This document shows positions 27,382 through 36,892 of a stretch of DNA of 55,195 bases, one piece after another; positions within the stretch are counted from its first letter, which is position 1, and each line of letters starts with the position of its first letter. The notes below the pieces were generated by a model that saw only the letters and a program-made list of their open reading frames with translations, ran no database searches and was not told where the DNA came from. The DNA lies in the NCBI GenBank assembly GCA_902517885.1, contig CABYDZ010000006.1, positions 1-55,195 of the forward strand. Direction: 5' to 3'. This DNA is from an uncultured Pelagibacteraceae bacterium. Lineage in GTDB: Bacteria > Pseudomonadota > Alphaproteobacteria > Pelagibacterales > AG-422-B15. Made by a program: the position numbers and the translations under genes.

Positions 27382-27900
27382 TTAAAGATATTCCTTGAGC
27401 TTATATAGCTTACTGCTAGATCTCAAGCTTTTTGCAAGACTCATAATTGTACTGTTTTTTTTAACGTAGACCCAATTAGGACATATATCGCTCATTGGCC
27501 TTAATACAAAATCTCTCTCTATTAATTTAGGATGTGGGATTTCTAAATAATTTATATGGTCTTTAATAAAGAAATTAATAAATGGTTTTGCCATTAATAT
27601 ATCTAAATCACACGTTCTTGATGTATTTTGCTTGTAAGCATTTCGGCCTGTCATTCGCTCAATCTTCTTTAGACAATTTAGTAAAATTAGTGGCTTCTGA
27701 ATGGTTTCAACCATGATAGCCGCATTAATAAAATTGTCTGCAGCAGATAAGAAATTCTGAGGCGCAGATGAGTATAAATTTGATTTTTTTAATATTTTTA
27801 TATTATTTTTTTCTAATTCTAACATTGCAAACTTTAATGTCTGAAGTTTATCACCATACTTTGATGGAATATTAGAACCTAAACCAATTATATAAATCAT
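27382..27900 (-). CDS. folK: 2-amino-4-hydroxy-6-hydroxymethyldihydropteridine pyrophosphokinase
   Basis: Transfers pyrophosphate to the pterin precursor of folate. I place the start at 27900 ([10 protein letters not shown], 172 residues), since a longer frame reading from 27927 only adds residues from within the smpB end. Signatures are LGSNIPSKYGDK, FINAAIMVET, and the nucleotide/metal block SRTCDLDILM followed by IPHPKLIERDFVLRPM. The ATG shares its A with the smpB stop (TAATG). No folB or folP is nearby. Confidence 0.94.
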   Translation of the reverse strand: MIYIIGLGSNIPSKYGDKLQTLKFAMLELEKNNIKILKKSNLYSSAPQNFLSAADNFINAAIMVETIQKPLILLNCLKKIERMTGRNAYKQNTSRTCDLDILMAKPFINFFIKDHINYLEIPHPKLIERDFVLRPMSDICPNWVYVKKNSTIMSLAKSLRSSSKLYKLKEYL

Positions 27901-28334
27901 TATAATTTTTTTCTTTCTCTGACCCAATCTTTTCTTTTCTTAGCATCCCTTTTATCATGTATTTTTTTTCCTTTTGCTAAAGCAATTTCAAGTTTTGCGA
28001 TACCCTTTTTGTTAAAATAAATTTTTAAAGGCACTAAAGTTAGAGATTCTTTATTTAACTTGCCAATTATTTTTTGAATTTCTTTTCTATTTAATAATAA
28101 TTTTCTAGGACGATTCTCTATATGATTTAAGTATGATGCATTTGAATACTTTGAGAAATGAGAGTTAATTAAAAATATTTCGTTATCTTCTTCACGCGCG
28201 TATGATTCAGCGATTTCAACTCGGCCATTACGAAGTGATTTAATTTCGCTTCCTTGCAATTGAATCCCGGCCTCAAATAATTCAATAAAAGAGTAATTGT
28301 ATCTAGCTTTTCTATTTTGGACTGCTATTTGCAA
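27900..28334 (-). CDS. smpB: SsrA-binding protein SmpB
   Basis: Binds tmRNA for rescue of stalled ribosomes. The protein is 144 residues if it starts at TTG 28334. No in-frame ATG or GTG exists close to the conserved [20 protein letters not shown], so a TTG start is the best choice. Other conserved parts are [20 protein letters not shown] and the C-terminal basic tail [14 protein letters not shown]. It sits 2 bp downstream of dapA. The N-terminus is shorter than in most relatives. Confidence 0.94.
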   Translation of the reverse strand: MQIAVQNRKARYNYSFIELFEAGIQLQGSEIKSLRNGRVEIAESYAREEDNEIFLINSHFSKYSNASYLNHIENRPRKLLLNRKEIQKIIGKLNKESLTLVPLKIYFNKKGIAKLEIALAKGKKIHDKRDAKKRKDWVRERKKL

Positions 28335-28336
28335 GA

Positions 28337-29209
28337 TTATATCAACGAAGCGTGTTTTAATGCTTTATCAACTAAGACTTTTGTCTCATCAGAAATTAAA
28401 GTAAGGGGCAGCCGTATCTCTTCACCACATAGACCTAATTTAGATGCCGCATATTTTACTGGTCCAGGGCTCGACTCAACAAAAAGAGCATGATGAAGAG
28501 GCATCAATTTATCATTTATCTTTGCAGCTTCTGCAAAGTCTTTATTCAGACAAAGTTGCATAAATTGGGAACATAATTTAGGAGCAATATTTGATGTGAC
28601 CGATATTGATCCATGTCCACCATAAGTCATAAAAGCAAGCGTTGTGGCATCATCTCCAGTAAGTTGATTGAAGTTTTCACCTATAACAGTTTTAGATTCA
28701 TACACTCTAGGTATATTAGAAGTAGCATCTTTAACTCCAACTATATTTTCAATCTTAAATAAACTCTTCATTGTTTCAGTAGACATATCAACAATTGATC
28801 TACCTGGAATATTATAAATTATAATAGGTAACTTTGTGCTTTTGCTAATAGCCTCAAAATGACTGTATAAGCCTTTTTGAGTTGGCTTATTGTAATAAGG
28901 TGTTACAACGAGAGCGGCATCCGCTCCCGCGCTTTCTGCATGTCGCGTTAAATCAATTGCTTCTTCTGTATTATTTGATCCTGTTCCAGCAATTATTGGA
29001 ACTCTTTTATCTGCTTGTTGCACACACAGCTCAACAGCGAGTTTATGCTCTTCATGACTGAGCGTAGGCGATTCACCCGTCGTGCCAACAGGAACAAGCC
29101 CATGTATTCCCTCAGAAATTTGAAAGTCAATAAATGATCTAAATGACTCTTCGTCTATTTGACCTCCTTTAAAAGGAGTAATTAATGCAGTATGGGCACC
29201 CTTGAACAT
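28337..29209 (-). CDS. dapA: 4-hydroxy-tetrahydrodipicolinate synthase
   Basis: Commits aspartate semialdehyde and pyruvate to lysine and diaminopimelate synthesis. The 290-residue TIM barrel has Thr44-Thr45 ([10 protein letters not shown]), Tyr132 (IIYNIPGRS) and the Schiff-base Lys160 ([10 protein letters not shown]), the standard DapA catalytic set. It is probably the first gene of dapA-smpB-folK and is divergent from slt. Confidence 0.96.
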   Translation of the reverse strand: MFKGAHTALITPFKGGQIDEESFRSFIDFQISEGIHGLVPVGTTGESPTLSHEEHKLAVELCVQQADKRVPIIAGTGSNNTEEAIDLTRHAESAGADAALVVTPYYNKPTQKGLYSHFEAISKSTKLPIIIYNIPGRSIVDMSTETMKSLFKIENIVGVKDATSNIPRVYESKTVIGENFNQLTGDDATTLAFMTYGGHGSISVTSNIAPKLCSQFMQLCLNKDFAEAAKINDKLMPLHHALFVESSPGPVKYAASKLGLCGEEIRLPLTLISDETKVLVDKALKHASLI

Positions 29210-29256
29210 ACTTTACTTTAACACTTTTAATTATTTAAAAAAACATAAATCATAAA

Positions 29257-29262
29257 TATACT
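29257..29262 (+). promoter_or_regulatory. Possible -10 element before slt
   Basis: TATACT lies 28 bases before the slt GTG in the 80-bp region between the divergent dapA and slt genes. No good -35 hexamer is present at the right distance (best is TTTAAA), so this is a weak candidate. Confidence 0.25.
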
Positions 29263-29289
29263 CGCCTTCAAAACAACAATCTTATTCTT

Positions 29290-31404
29290 GTGAAAAAAAA
29301 CTTTATTGTACTATTATCATTCTTTTTTTTTAGCCTTTCATTTGCCAATGCTGAAATCTTTCCACAAAAAAGAGATATAGGCTTTATTAATTATCAGTCA
29401 GTCAACTTTTCCTATCCCACTAAAAGACCTACTCAGCCTGAGTTATCTCAACTTCTTAGCAATAAAGATGTTGAATTATTTAAGTTGGCACTTGATAAAG
29501 CTGATGCTTATAAGTGGGATCGTGTCATAGGAATACAAAGTAATATTAAAAATGAAACAGCAAGAGATACACTTGAATGGCTAAAATATTATAACGGAGC
29601 TAATAATCTTACTTTTACTAATTATCTAGATTACATAGATCAAAATAATGATTGGCCCGAAATTGAAAAAATAAAAATTAAAAGCGAGTCAAAAATATCA
29701 TTCAAAGAAAATCACCAATTAATAATAAACCATTTTAAAAAAATTAAACCTAAGACTGGTTGGGGTAATATTTATTATGGAAACGCTCTCTTGAATAACG
29801 GAGAAGTTGAAAAAGGGAAAAAATATATTATTCAAGGTTATACTGATGGGAGCTTCTCAAGAAATGAACAATCTCAAATATTAAAAAACTTTAAAACGAT
29901 TTTAGAAGAAAATCATCATAAAAAAAGAATCGAGCAGCTTCTTTGGAATGGCAAATATAGAACTGCATCAAGACTTGTTAAGTATGTAAATAAAGATTAT
30001 CAAAAATTATTTGAGGCACGAATTGGTTTAATTTCTTTTGCTGGAGGAGTAGATGATTTGATCAAAAAAGTTCCAGATCAATTAAAATCTGATCCAGGAC
30101 TTATTTATGACAGAATACATTGGAGAATTAAAAAAAGAAAATATGATAGTGCATTGAATCTCTTATTAGAAATTAACAATACTGACTCAAATAAATTAGT
30201 CAGGCCGGATAAATTTTGGGGAAAGAAAAACTTCTTGATAAGAAAACTCATCGATAGGCATGAGTATAATACCGCTTACAAATTATCCATAAACCATGGT
30301 CTAAAAGAAAATAAAGATATAGCTGAAGCAGAATGGATGGCGGGCTGGATAAGTTTAACATTTTTAGAAAACCCCGAATCTGCATATCTACATTTCAAAG
30401 AAATTTGGGATGTATCTTCTAGACCAATTTCAAAAGCAAGAGCTGCTTATTGGATGGGGAACTCTCTCGATGCATTGGGTAAAACTGATGACGCTCAAAA
30501 AGAATATTTAAAAGCTTCGAAATATAGCTTAACTTTTTATGGCCAGCTTGCAGCATCAAAACTGAATAATAAGATTTTATTTTCTCCCAAGCTGACCAAT
30601 AAAGAGATTACTTCATCTGAAAAGCAAGAAATATCTAATAGTGTCTACCTTGCTATTTCATTGCTAAATGAATTTGATAAATCGAAACTCGTAAAAAAAT
30701 TTATATGGGATTTAGCTGATCGAGAAAATTTAAATACTGCGACTAATTCTATTAGAATTGCAAACGAGTTAGGTAGAAAAGATTTTGCAGTACAAGCTGG
30801 TAAGATTTTATATTATAATCATATTCTTCTTGACCCATTAAGTTTTCCTGAAGTTGAAAGGCCTAAATTTGATAAAATTATATTTCCACCTCAAAGTTTA
30901 ATACACTCTGTCACCAGGCAAGAAAGTCAATTCGATCCCCAGGCTGGCAGTTATGCAGGTGCTAAGGGCTTGATGCAATTAATGCCTTACACTGCAAAGA
31001 GAGTATCTAAAGGACTGAAGTTGGAGTATACAAAAAGTAAACTTACTGAAGACCCAAAATATAATGTAATTTTAGGAAGTGCTTACTTAGATAAACTACT
31101 ATCTAATTATAATGGCTCATACATATTATCGCTTGCTGCCTATAATGCAGGCGAGTCTCGTGTTTCGCGATGGATAAAAAAATACGGCGACCCAAGAAAA
31201 GATGACATTACAAGCGAAGACTGGATAGAATTAATTCCATTTAAAGAAACAAGAAATTATGTGCAAAGAGTTATGGAAAATATTCAAGTGTATGAATTTA
31301 TTGAGAACGATCTTTTACCTGTTGAGTATACTCTAAACTTAAATTTAAATAGAGCCTACACAGGTGGTAAAACAGTTATCAAGCCAACAAAAAAACAAAT
31401 ATAA
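29290..31404 (+). CDS. slt: Soluble lytic murein transglycosylase
   Basis: A periplasmic peptidoglycan lyase that forms 1,6-anhydromuramic ends. The 704-residue precursor starts at GTG. Residues 1-21 are a signal peptide with probable cleavage after ANA. The long helical N-terminal superhelix contains TPR-like segments (KARAAYWMGNSLDALGKTDDA). The C-terminal SLT domain has catalytic Glu545 in VTRQESQFDP, then GAKGLMQLMPYTAKRV and LSLAAYNAGESRVSRW. It ends 9 bp from the convergent tRNA gene. Confidence 0.94.
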   Translation: MKKNFIVLLSFFFFSLSFANAEIFPQKRDIGFINYQSVNFSYPTKRPTQPELSQLLSNKDVELFKLALDKADAYKWDRVIGIQSNIKNETARDTLEWLKYYNGANNLTFTNYLDYIDQNNDWPEIEKIKIKSESKISFKENHQLIINHFKKIKPKTGWGNIYYGNALLNNGEVEKGKKYIIQGYTDGSFSRNEQSQILKNFKTILEENHHKKRIEQLLWNGKYRTASRLVKYVNKDYQKLFEARIGLISFAGGVDDLIKKVPDQLKSDPGLIYDRIHWRIKKRKYDSALNLLLEINNTDSNKLVRPDKFWGKKNFLIRKLIDRHEYNTAYKLSINHGLKENKDIAEAEWMAGWISLTFLENPESAYLHFKEIWDVSSRPISKARAAYWMGNSLDALGKTDDAQKEYLKASKYSLTFYGQLAASKLNNKILFSPKLTNKEITSSEKQEISNSVYLAISLLNEFDKSKLVKKFIWDLADRENLNTATNSIRIANELGRKDFAVQAGKILYYNHILLDPLSFPEVERPKFDKIIFPPQSLIHSVTRQESQFDPQAGSYAGAKGLMQLMPYTAKRVSKGLKLEYTKSKLTEDPKYNVILGSAYLDKLLSNYNGSYILSLAAYNAGESRVSRWIKKYGDPRKDDITSEDWIELIPFKETRNYVQRVMENIQVYEFIENDLLPVEYTLNLNLNRAYTGGKTVIKPTKKQI

Positions 31405-31413
31405 ATTAAAATA

Positions 31414-31507
31414 TGGCGGAGAGAGAGGGATTCGAACCCTCGGTACGGGTATAAGCCCGCACAACTCCTTAGCAGGGAGCCGGTTTCAACCACTCACCCA
31501 TCTCTCC
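31414..31507 (-). tRNA. tRNA-Ser (anticodon GCU)
   Basis: On the minus strand the 7-bp acceptor stem GGAGAGA/TCTCTCC is followed by discriminator G and an encoded CCA (31416-31414). The anticodon loop CTGCTAA is enclosed by CTCC/GGAG and reads GCT (GCU), for AGC/AGU serine codons. A long variable arm (GTGCGGGCTTATACCCGTAC) marks a type II tRNA, and the T arm is GAGGG-TTCGAAT-CCCTC. It lies 36 bp downstream of gatB on the same strand. Confidence 0.97.
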
Positions 31508-31543
31508 GATAAATAGATTAGTACTATAAATATTCTAAATAAT

Positions 31544-32974
31544 CTAAGTATTTAATTTACTTTTTAAAAGCTCATTTAAAACTTTTGGATTTGCTTTTCC
31601 TTTTGACAGCTTCATAGCCTCACCTACAAAAAAACCAAACAGTTTATCTTTTCCATTCTTGTACTTTTCAACATTTTCTGGATTTGAAGATATAACATTA
31701 TCAACTAATTTTTCTAGTTCGCCTTCATCACTTATCTGAGACAATCCTTTTTCATTTATAATATTATTAGCACTTTCTCCTGTCTCGCACATTTCCTCAA
31801 ATATCTCTTTTGCCTGACGACTCGAAATTTTACCACTATCAATATTGTCAATTAATTCACCTAAATGATTAGGTGATATAGGACTCTCATCAATAGATAG
31901 GTTTTTTTTATTTAAAACAGAAAATAGTTCACTAGTTACCCATGTTGTAACAAGTTTGGGATTTCGATCTTTAACAACCTTTTCATAATAATCACTTGTT
32001 GATTTGTCAGATACAATAACACTGGAATCATATTCACTAAGACTATATTCTCTAATAAATCTTTCTTTTTTCTGATCAGGCAATTCTGGAATGGAACTTC
32101 TTATTTTTTTAATCCAATTATCCTCAAGAATAAGGGGTAATAAATCTGGGTCAGGAAAATATCTATAATCATGCGCGTCCTCTTTTGATCGCATTGATCT
32201 TGTTTCTCCAGAGTCAATATTATACAACCTAGTTTCTTGAATAATATTTTCACCTGACTCGATTAATTTAATTTGTCTTTTTGCTTCATAAATAATTGCT
32301 GAATGAATATATTTAAATGAATTCAAATTTTTGATCTCACACCTTGTACCTAAATCATCCCCTGGTTTATTCACAGATACATTCACATCAGCTCTCAATG
32401 AACCTTGTTCCATATTGCCATCACAAGTATCTAGGTAGCGCAATATAGAACGCACCTTCTTTACATATTCCACAGCTTCTTCAGGTGACTTCATATCAGG
32501 CATAGAAACAATTTCCATTAAAGCGATACCAGAGCGATTTAAATCAACAAAAGTTAGGTTTGGATCTTGATCATGCAAACTCTTTCCTGCATCTTGTTCA
32601 AGGTGCAGCCGTTCAATACCAACTTTTTTTGACTGACCATCTGTCTCAATTTCAATGAATCCATTACCTACAATAGGATCCTTAAATTGGGATATTTGAT
32701 ATCCTTGAGGTAAATCTTGGTAAAAATAATTTTTACGATCAAATATAGATTTTTTATTAATTTGAGCATTTAATCCAATCCCTGACCGCACAGCTTGCTC
32801 AACGCAAAACTTATTAATAACGGGCAACATACCGGGCATAGCTGCGTCCACAAGACTGACTTGACTATTTGGGCCTGAACCAAATTCAGTTGAGGAGGAA
32901 GAAAATAATTTAGACTTTGACTTTACTTGAGCGTGAATTTCAATTCCAATTACTAATTCCCAGCCACTAATCAT
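31544..32974 (-). CDS. gatB: Aspartyl/glutamyl-tRNA amidotransferase subunit B
   Basis: The tRNA-binding kinase subunit of GatCAB, which converts Glu-tRNA(Gln) and/or Asp-tRNA(Asn) to the amidated forms. I choose the ATG at 32974 (476 residues, [19 protein letters not shown]) because it forms an ATGA overlap with the gatA stop; a GTG three codons upstream is the alternative. Signatures are [28 protein letters not shown] and RADVNVSV, with the C-terminal YqeY-like domain following. Confidence 0.96.
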   Translation of the reverse strand: MISGWELVIGIEIHAQVKSKSKLFSSSSTEFGSGPNSQVSLVDAAMPGMLPVINKFCVEQAVRSGIGLNAQINKKSIFDRKNYFYQDLPQGYQISQFKDPIVGNGFIEIETDGQSKKVGIERLHLEQDAGKSLHDQDPNLTFVDLNRSGIALMEIVSMPDMKSPEEAVEYVKKVRSILRYLDTCDGNMEQGSLRADVNVSVNKPGDDLGTRCEIKNLNSFKYIHSAIIYEAKRQIKLIESGENIIQETRLYNIDSGETRSMRSKEDAHDYRYFPDPDLLPLILEDNWIKKIRSSIPELPDQKKERFIREYSLSEYDSSVIVSDKSTSDYYEKVVKDRNPKLVTTWVTSELFSVLNKKNLSIDESPISPNHLGELIDNIDSGKISSRQAKEIFEEMCETGESANNIINEKGLSQISDEGELEKLVDNVISSNPENVEKYKNGKDKLFGFFVGEAMKLSKGKANPKVLNELLKSKLNT

Positions 32975-34446
32975 TTTTGCCACCAGTTTTTAGGTACAGA
33001 CTCATAATTAACAGTATCTTGGACATTTTTTGCAATATTTAATAACTTTTGTTCCTCAAAAGAATTTGTGATTAATTGAAGGCCAATTGGTAAATCATTT
33101 TCATCATTGGCAAAAGGAATTGATATTGCCGGTATACCAGCAAGATTGATAGGAACCGTGAAAATGTCATTTAAATATGTTTGAACAGGATCAGTTGGTT
33201 CATTTTCAATCTCGAATGCTGTTGATGGAGTTGATGGAGTTAAGATCGCATCAACTTTTTCAAAAGCTTGATTAAAATCACTCTTAATTAATGACCTTAT
33301 CTTTTGAGCCTTGATATAATATGCATCATAGTAACCAGAAGATAAAACATAAGTTCCTATTAATATCCTTCTTTTTACTTCATCTCCGAAACCAACAGAT
33401 CTAGTTTTTTCATACATTTCAATAAGGTTTTTACCTTCTTCTCTAATTCCGTATTTAACGCCATCATATCTTGCAAGGTTAGACGAAGCTTCAGCTGGAG
33501 CAATGATATAATAAGTTGGCAATGCATCCATTGTATGCGGAAGACTCATATCAATCAATTCAGCACCATTAGATTGAAGCAATTTCTTACAATCATCCCA
33601 TGCTTTTTGAGTGCTTAAAGGGAGGTCGTCACTTTTAAATTCGCTTGGAATACCAATTTTCATTCCTTTAACCGAACTATTTAAATTATCTAAGAAGTTT
33701 TCTTTTTCTTTTGTAGATGAAGTTGAGTCTTTAGGGTCGTGTCCTGCAATAATTTCAAATAATGCAGCCGCGTCTTCAACAGTTTTAGTTATTGGACCAG
33801 CTTGATCCAGTGATGATGCAAAAGCTATTGTACCCCACCTTGAAACTCTTCCATAAGTTGGCTTTAATCCTACAGTTCCCGTAAATGAAGCTGGCTGTCT
33901 GATTGAACCTCCTGTGTCAGTTCCTAGAGATGCAACGCATAAATCAGCTGCAACTGCCGCTGCTGATCCTCCTGATGATCCCCCTGGTACTAGTTTTGCA
34001 TCTGATTTGTTAGACTTCCATGGATTTGTGACAGGACCATAATAACTTGTTTTATTTGTTGAGCCCATTGCAAACTCATCACAGTTTAATTTGCCTAAGC
34101 TGACTAAACCTGCATCAATACAATTTTGAGTAACAGTTGACTCATATGATGGTGTAAAGTTTGATAATATTCTACTAGAAGCTGTTGTTTTAATATTCTT
34201 AGTACAGAATAAGTCTTTGACTCCTATGGGTATACCGTCAAACCGGCTTTTTAGTTTTCCCTGTTGACGTCTTAGATCAGATTTTTCAGCTTCATCTAGA
34301 GCTTGCTCTGCTGAAACAGTATTAAAACAATTAAGTTCATCTGCTTCTTTAATTTTTTCTAAATAAATCTTAGTAAGGTCAACTGATGTAGTTTCATTTG
34401 TTTCAAGAAGACTGCCTGCGTCTATAAAATTTAAATTTCTTTTCAT
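32971..34446 (-). CDS. gatA: Aspartyl/glutamyl-tRNA amidotransferase subunit A
   Basis: The amidase subunit of GatCAB that releases ammonia from glutamine. The start chosen is the ATG at 34446 (491 residues, [11 protein letters not shown]), which lies 4 bp after the gatC stop; a TTG at 34458 would overlap gatC. The amidase catalytic triad is visible: the Lys in [13 protein letters not shown], and the Ser cluster in [16 protein letters not shown] and [15 protein letters not shown]. Confidence 0.96.
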   Translation of the reverse strand: MKRNLNFIDAGSLLETNETTSVDLTKIYLEKIKEADELNCFNTVSAEQALDEAEKSDLRRQQGKLKSRFDGIPIGVKDLFCTKNIKTTASSRILSNFTPSYESTVTQNCIDAGLVSLGKLNCDEFAMGSTNKTSYYGPVTNPWKSNKSDAKLVPGGSSGGSAAAVAADLCVASLGTDTGGSIRQPASFTGTVGLKPTYGRVSRWGTIAFASSLDQAGPITKTVEDAAALFEIIAGHDPKDSTSSTKEKENFLDNLNSSVKGMKIGIPSEFKSDDLPLSTQKAWDDCKKLLQSNGAELIDMSLPHTMDALPTYYIIAPAEASSNLARYDGVKYGIREEGKNLIEMYEKTRSVGFGDEVKRRILIGTYVLSSGYYDAYYIKAQKIRSLIKSDFNQAFEKVDAILTPSTPSTAFEIENEPTDPVQTYLNDIFTVPINLAGIPAISIPFANDENDLPIGLQLITNSFEEQKLLNIAKNVQDTVNYESVPKNWWQK

Positions 34447-34450
34447 GATT

Positions 34451-34738
34451 TTATTCAATTACTTTTGGTACAGAAAAAAAGTCTAATTCTTTTTGCGGAG
34501 CATTTTCTAATATTTCATTGGCTGTATTCACGTCTGAGGCAATATCTTCTCTCATAACCAACGATTGATCTAACGAGTTAGAAGTCGGATCAACATTTTC
34601 TGTATCAATGCTTTTTAATCTGTCAATAAACTCTATGATTGAACCAAGATCTGATGACAATGATTTTAACTTACTCTCATCAATCTGAATTTTTGATAGC
34701 TTTCCTAATTTGTAAAGACTGTCTTTATCAAATTTCAT
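34451..34738 (-). CDS. gatC: Aspartyl/glutamyl-tRNA amidotransferase subunit C
   Basis: The small subunit that bridges GatA and GatB. The 95-residue protein has LGKLSKIQIDESKLKSLSSD and ENVDPTSNSLDQSLVMRED, followed by ENAPQKELDFFSVPKVIE, the usual GatC ending. It is the first gene of gatC-gatA-gatB-tRNA-Ser and is divergent from ruvX, with 48 bp between the starts. Confidence 0.93.
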   Translation of the reverse strand: MKFDKDSLYKLGKLSKIQIDESKLKSLSSDLGSIIEFIDRLKSIDTENVDPTSNSLDQSLVMREDIASDVNTANEILENAPQKELDFFSVPKVIE

Positions 34739-34786
34739 ATTTTCTCATATATAAGGTTTAAACATTCTATGATATACATATAAAAA

Positions 34787-35281
34787 ATGCTTAATTCAAC
34801 AAACAAAGTAGACGATTTACATGAATTCAAACCATTTCTTTTGAATCAAAAAAGAATAATGGGATTAGATATGGGTAAAAAAAGGATAGGTGTTTCAATC
34901 TCAACTCATAGTCTAGATGGCGCCTTGCCTTTAAGAACTATCAGTGAAGATAAATTTAGTAATATTATTGATATACTAAAAAGTATTATCTCAGAATATA
35001 ATATAATAGGAATTATATTTGGGCTTCCAAAGAACATGGATGGAACTGAAGGGAGAAGTGCACAGTCTGTAAAAGATAAAGCAGAAAAAATGTGCAGTGA
35101 AATAAACATCAAATATGCATTTTGGGACGAAAGACTTTCTACCGTTGCTGTTGAGAGAAATTATGAGAAAAATGAAAAAAGCAGATCAAAAAAAAAACAG
35201 GCTAAAAAAGACATTGATAACTTAGCCGCAGCATTTATCTTAGAAGGTGCGATAAATTATATAATGAAAAGTAAGTATTGA
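34787..35281 (+). CDS. ruvX: Holliday junction resolvase-like protein RuvX/YqgF
   Basis: An RNase H-fold nuclease implicated in 16S rRNA 3'-end processing and proposed as a resolvase. The 164-residue protein has IMGLDMGKKRIGVSIS (first acidic residue), GIIFGLPKNMDGTEGRSAQSVKDKA, and WDERLSTVAVERN, then DNLAAAFILEGAINY. An N-terminal extension of about 25 residues precedes the core, as in other alphaproteobacterial members. Its stop overlaps the pyrB start. Confidence 0.93.
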   Translation: MLNSTNKVDDLHEFKPFLLNQKRIMGLDMGKKRIGVSISTHSLDGALPLRTISEDKFSNIIDILKSIISEYNIIGIIFGLPKNMDGTEGRSAQSVKDKAEKMCSEINIKYAFWDERLSTVAVERNYEKNEKSRSKKKQAKKDIDNLAAAFILEGAINYIMKSKY

Positions 35282-36219
35282 TGTCTAGTGATATTAAAAT
35301 ACCCGAAATAAGTCAAAAACATTTATTAGGAATAAAATATCTTTCTGTTGAAGATGTAAATAAAGTTTTGGAGCTTGGAAATTTTTTTAAAATAAAAAAT
35401 AAAGAAAAAAATAAAAATTATCCTATCCTTACCGGAAGAACAGTAATTAATCTTTTTTTTGAACCTTCTACTAGGACATTAATATCCTTTGAAATTGCAG
35501 CTAAACGATTGGGAGCTGACGTAGTTAATATGAATATTCAAGGCTCCTCTCTTAGAAAAGGTGAGACGTTATTTGATACAGCTCAAACTATTGGAGCAAT
35601 GAATCCTGATCTCGTGATAATTAGACACAATGAGGATAATTCTGCAGAGAAAATTTCAAATCTTTTGAATTGTCCTGTAATCAATGCTGGAGAGGGTGTA
35701 AATGAACACCCTACTCAAGCACTGCTTGATGCATTTACGATCCTTAGTCACAAAAAAACTCTTAAAGATCTTACTGTCTCAATCTGTGGGGACCTAGAAC
35801 ATAGTCGTGTTGCAAGATCAAATTACTATTTGTTAACTAAAATGGGCTCTAGCGTCAGATTTGTTTATCCAAAATATTTTGAACCCAGTGATTTAAATAA
35901 ATATAAAGTTGAGACGTTTAATGATTTAAATAAAGGAATAAAAGACTCTGATATAGTAATGATGCTCAGAATTCAAAATGAGAGAATTTTAGATACCGAA
36001 TTGCCAAGCACAAAAGATTACTTTTTAAAATATGGTCTTACATCAGAAAGATTGAAAAATGCCAAAGAAGATGTTCTCGTAATGCATCCAGGCCCTATTA
36101 ATAGAGATGTGGAAATAGAGAGCTCATTAGCTGATGACGTAAATAAATCAGTTATTAATGAACAAGTAGAAAATGGTGTTGCCATCAGAATGGCCTGCTT
36201 AGCAATTTTACTTAAATAA
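35281..36219 (+). CDS. pyrB: Aspartate carbamoyltransferase catalytic subunit
   Basis: Makes carbamoyl-aspartate in pyrimidine synthesis. I place the start at the ATG at 35281, whose A is shared with the ruvX stop (TGATG), giving 312 residues; a TTG just before it is less likely. Signatures are FFEPSTRTLISFE, EHPTQALLDAFTI, and the C-terminal VMHPGPINRDVEI. The regulatory subunit PyrI is not present. In many Alphaproteobacteria a pyrC-type gene follows, but here plsY begins immediately. Confidence 0.96.
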   Translation: MSSDIKIPEISQKHLLGIKYLSVEDVNKVLELGNFFKIKNKEKNKNYPILTGRTVINLFFEPSTRTLISFEIAAKRLGADVVNMNIQGSSLRKGETLFDTAQTIGAMNPDLVIIRHNEDNSAEKISNLLNCPVINAGEGVNEHPTQALLDAFTILSHKKTLKDLTVSICGDLEHSRVARSNYYLLTKMGSSVRFVYPKYFEPSDLNKYKVETFNDLNKGIKDSDIVMMLRIQNERILDTELPSTKDYFLKYGLTSERLKNAKEDVLVMHPGPINRDVEIESSLADDVNKSVINEQVENGVAIRMACLAILLK

Positions 36220-36795
36220 ATGATTTCAGAAGTTTTCTTAATAATTTTATTTTCTTATATTTTAGGCTCTATACCTTCAGGCGTAATACTGGCTAAATTT
36301 TTTGCGCTTGATGATATTAGAAAAATTGGATCAGGAAATACTGGCACAACAAATGTCCTTAGAACTGGTAATTATAGTGCAGCTGCATTAACTCTTATTC
36401 TGGATTTTAGTAAAGCTTGTTTAGCCATATATTTAACTCAAATTTTTAATGAGCAATTAATTATCTTATCAAGCTTGTTTATTCTTATTGGACATATATT
36501 TCCAATTTGGCTTAGATTTAAAGGAGGCAAAGGTTTCGCATCTTATTTAGGCATAGTCTTAATGATAAATTTTTACTTATTTAGTTTTATTGCATTAATA
36601 TGGATTTTTATTTTCTTAGTAATAAGAATTTCATCTCTTGCAGCATTGATAAGTAGCTTTAGCTCTATTCTCCTCACTTACTTTTTGTTTAATTCAGATG
36701 AATTATTAATTTTTATACTCACATTAATAATCTTCATTTCCCACTACGAAAATATTAAAAGACTCGTAAACGGTACAGAAAAAAAAATTAAATAA
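36220..36795 (+). CDS. plsY: Glycerol-3-phosphate acyltransferase PlsY
   Basis: An inner-membrane enzyme that acylates glycerol 3-phosphate with the acyl-phosphate made by PlsX (gene at 3541). The 191-residue protein has about five membrane segments. The three conserved loops are GSIPSGVILAK, KIGSGNTGTTNVLRTGN, and LRFKGGKGFASYLGI; the C-terminal region has SHYENIKRLVNGTEKKI. Its ATG directly abuts the pyrB stop. A terminator candidate follows immediately. Confidence 0.95.
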   Translation: MISEVFLIILFSYILGSIPSGVILAKFFALDDIRKIGSGNTGTTNVLRTGNYSAAALTLILDFSKACLAIYLTQIFNEQLIILSSLFILIGHIFPIWLRFKGGKGFASYLGIVLMINFYLFSFIALIWIFIFLVIRISSLAALISSFSSILLTYFLFNSDELLIFILTLIIFISHYENIKRLVNGTEKKIK

Positions 36796-36828
36796 CCCCA
36801 GTATTCTGGGTTTATTTATATTATTTTC
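36794..36828 (+). terminator. Intrinsic terminator candidate after plsY
   Basis: The stem CCCAG-TATT-CTGGG (36797-36810), extended by two A-T pairs around a bulged C, overlaps the last plsY bases and is followed by the T-rich run TTTATTTATATTATTTT. This is the clearest terminator-like structure in the window, and it is placed between plsY and the topA promoter candidate. Confidence 0.6.
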
Positions 36829-36837
36829 TTCATAGAT

Positions 36838-36866
36838 TTGACAAAATGCAAAAATAAATATTTAAA
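36838..36866 (+). promoter_or_regulatory. Sigma-70 promoter candidate for topA
   Basis: A perfect TTGACA (36838-36843) is followed after 17 bp by TTTAAA (36861-36866). Transcription would begin near 36873, about 20 bases before the topA ATG at 36893. Its position just after a terminator candidate and in one of the few gaps of the plus-strand run supports it. Confidence 0.55.
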
Positions 36867-36892
36867 TCCGCAAAAATTAGTGATTTAAAAAA

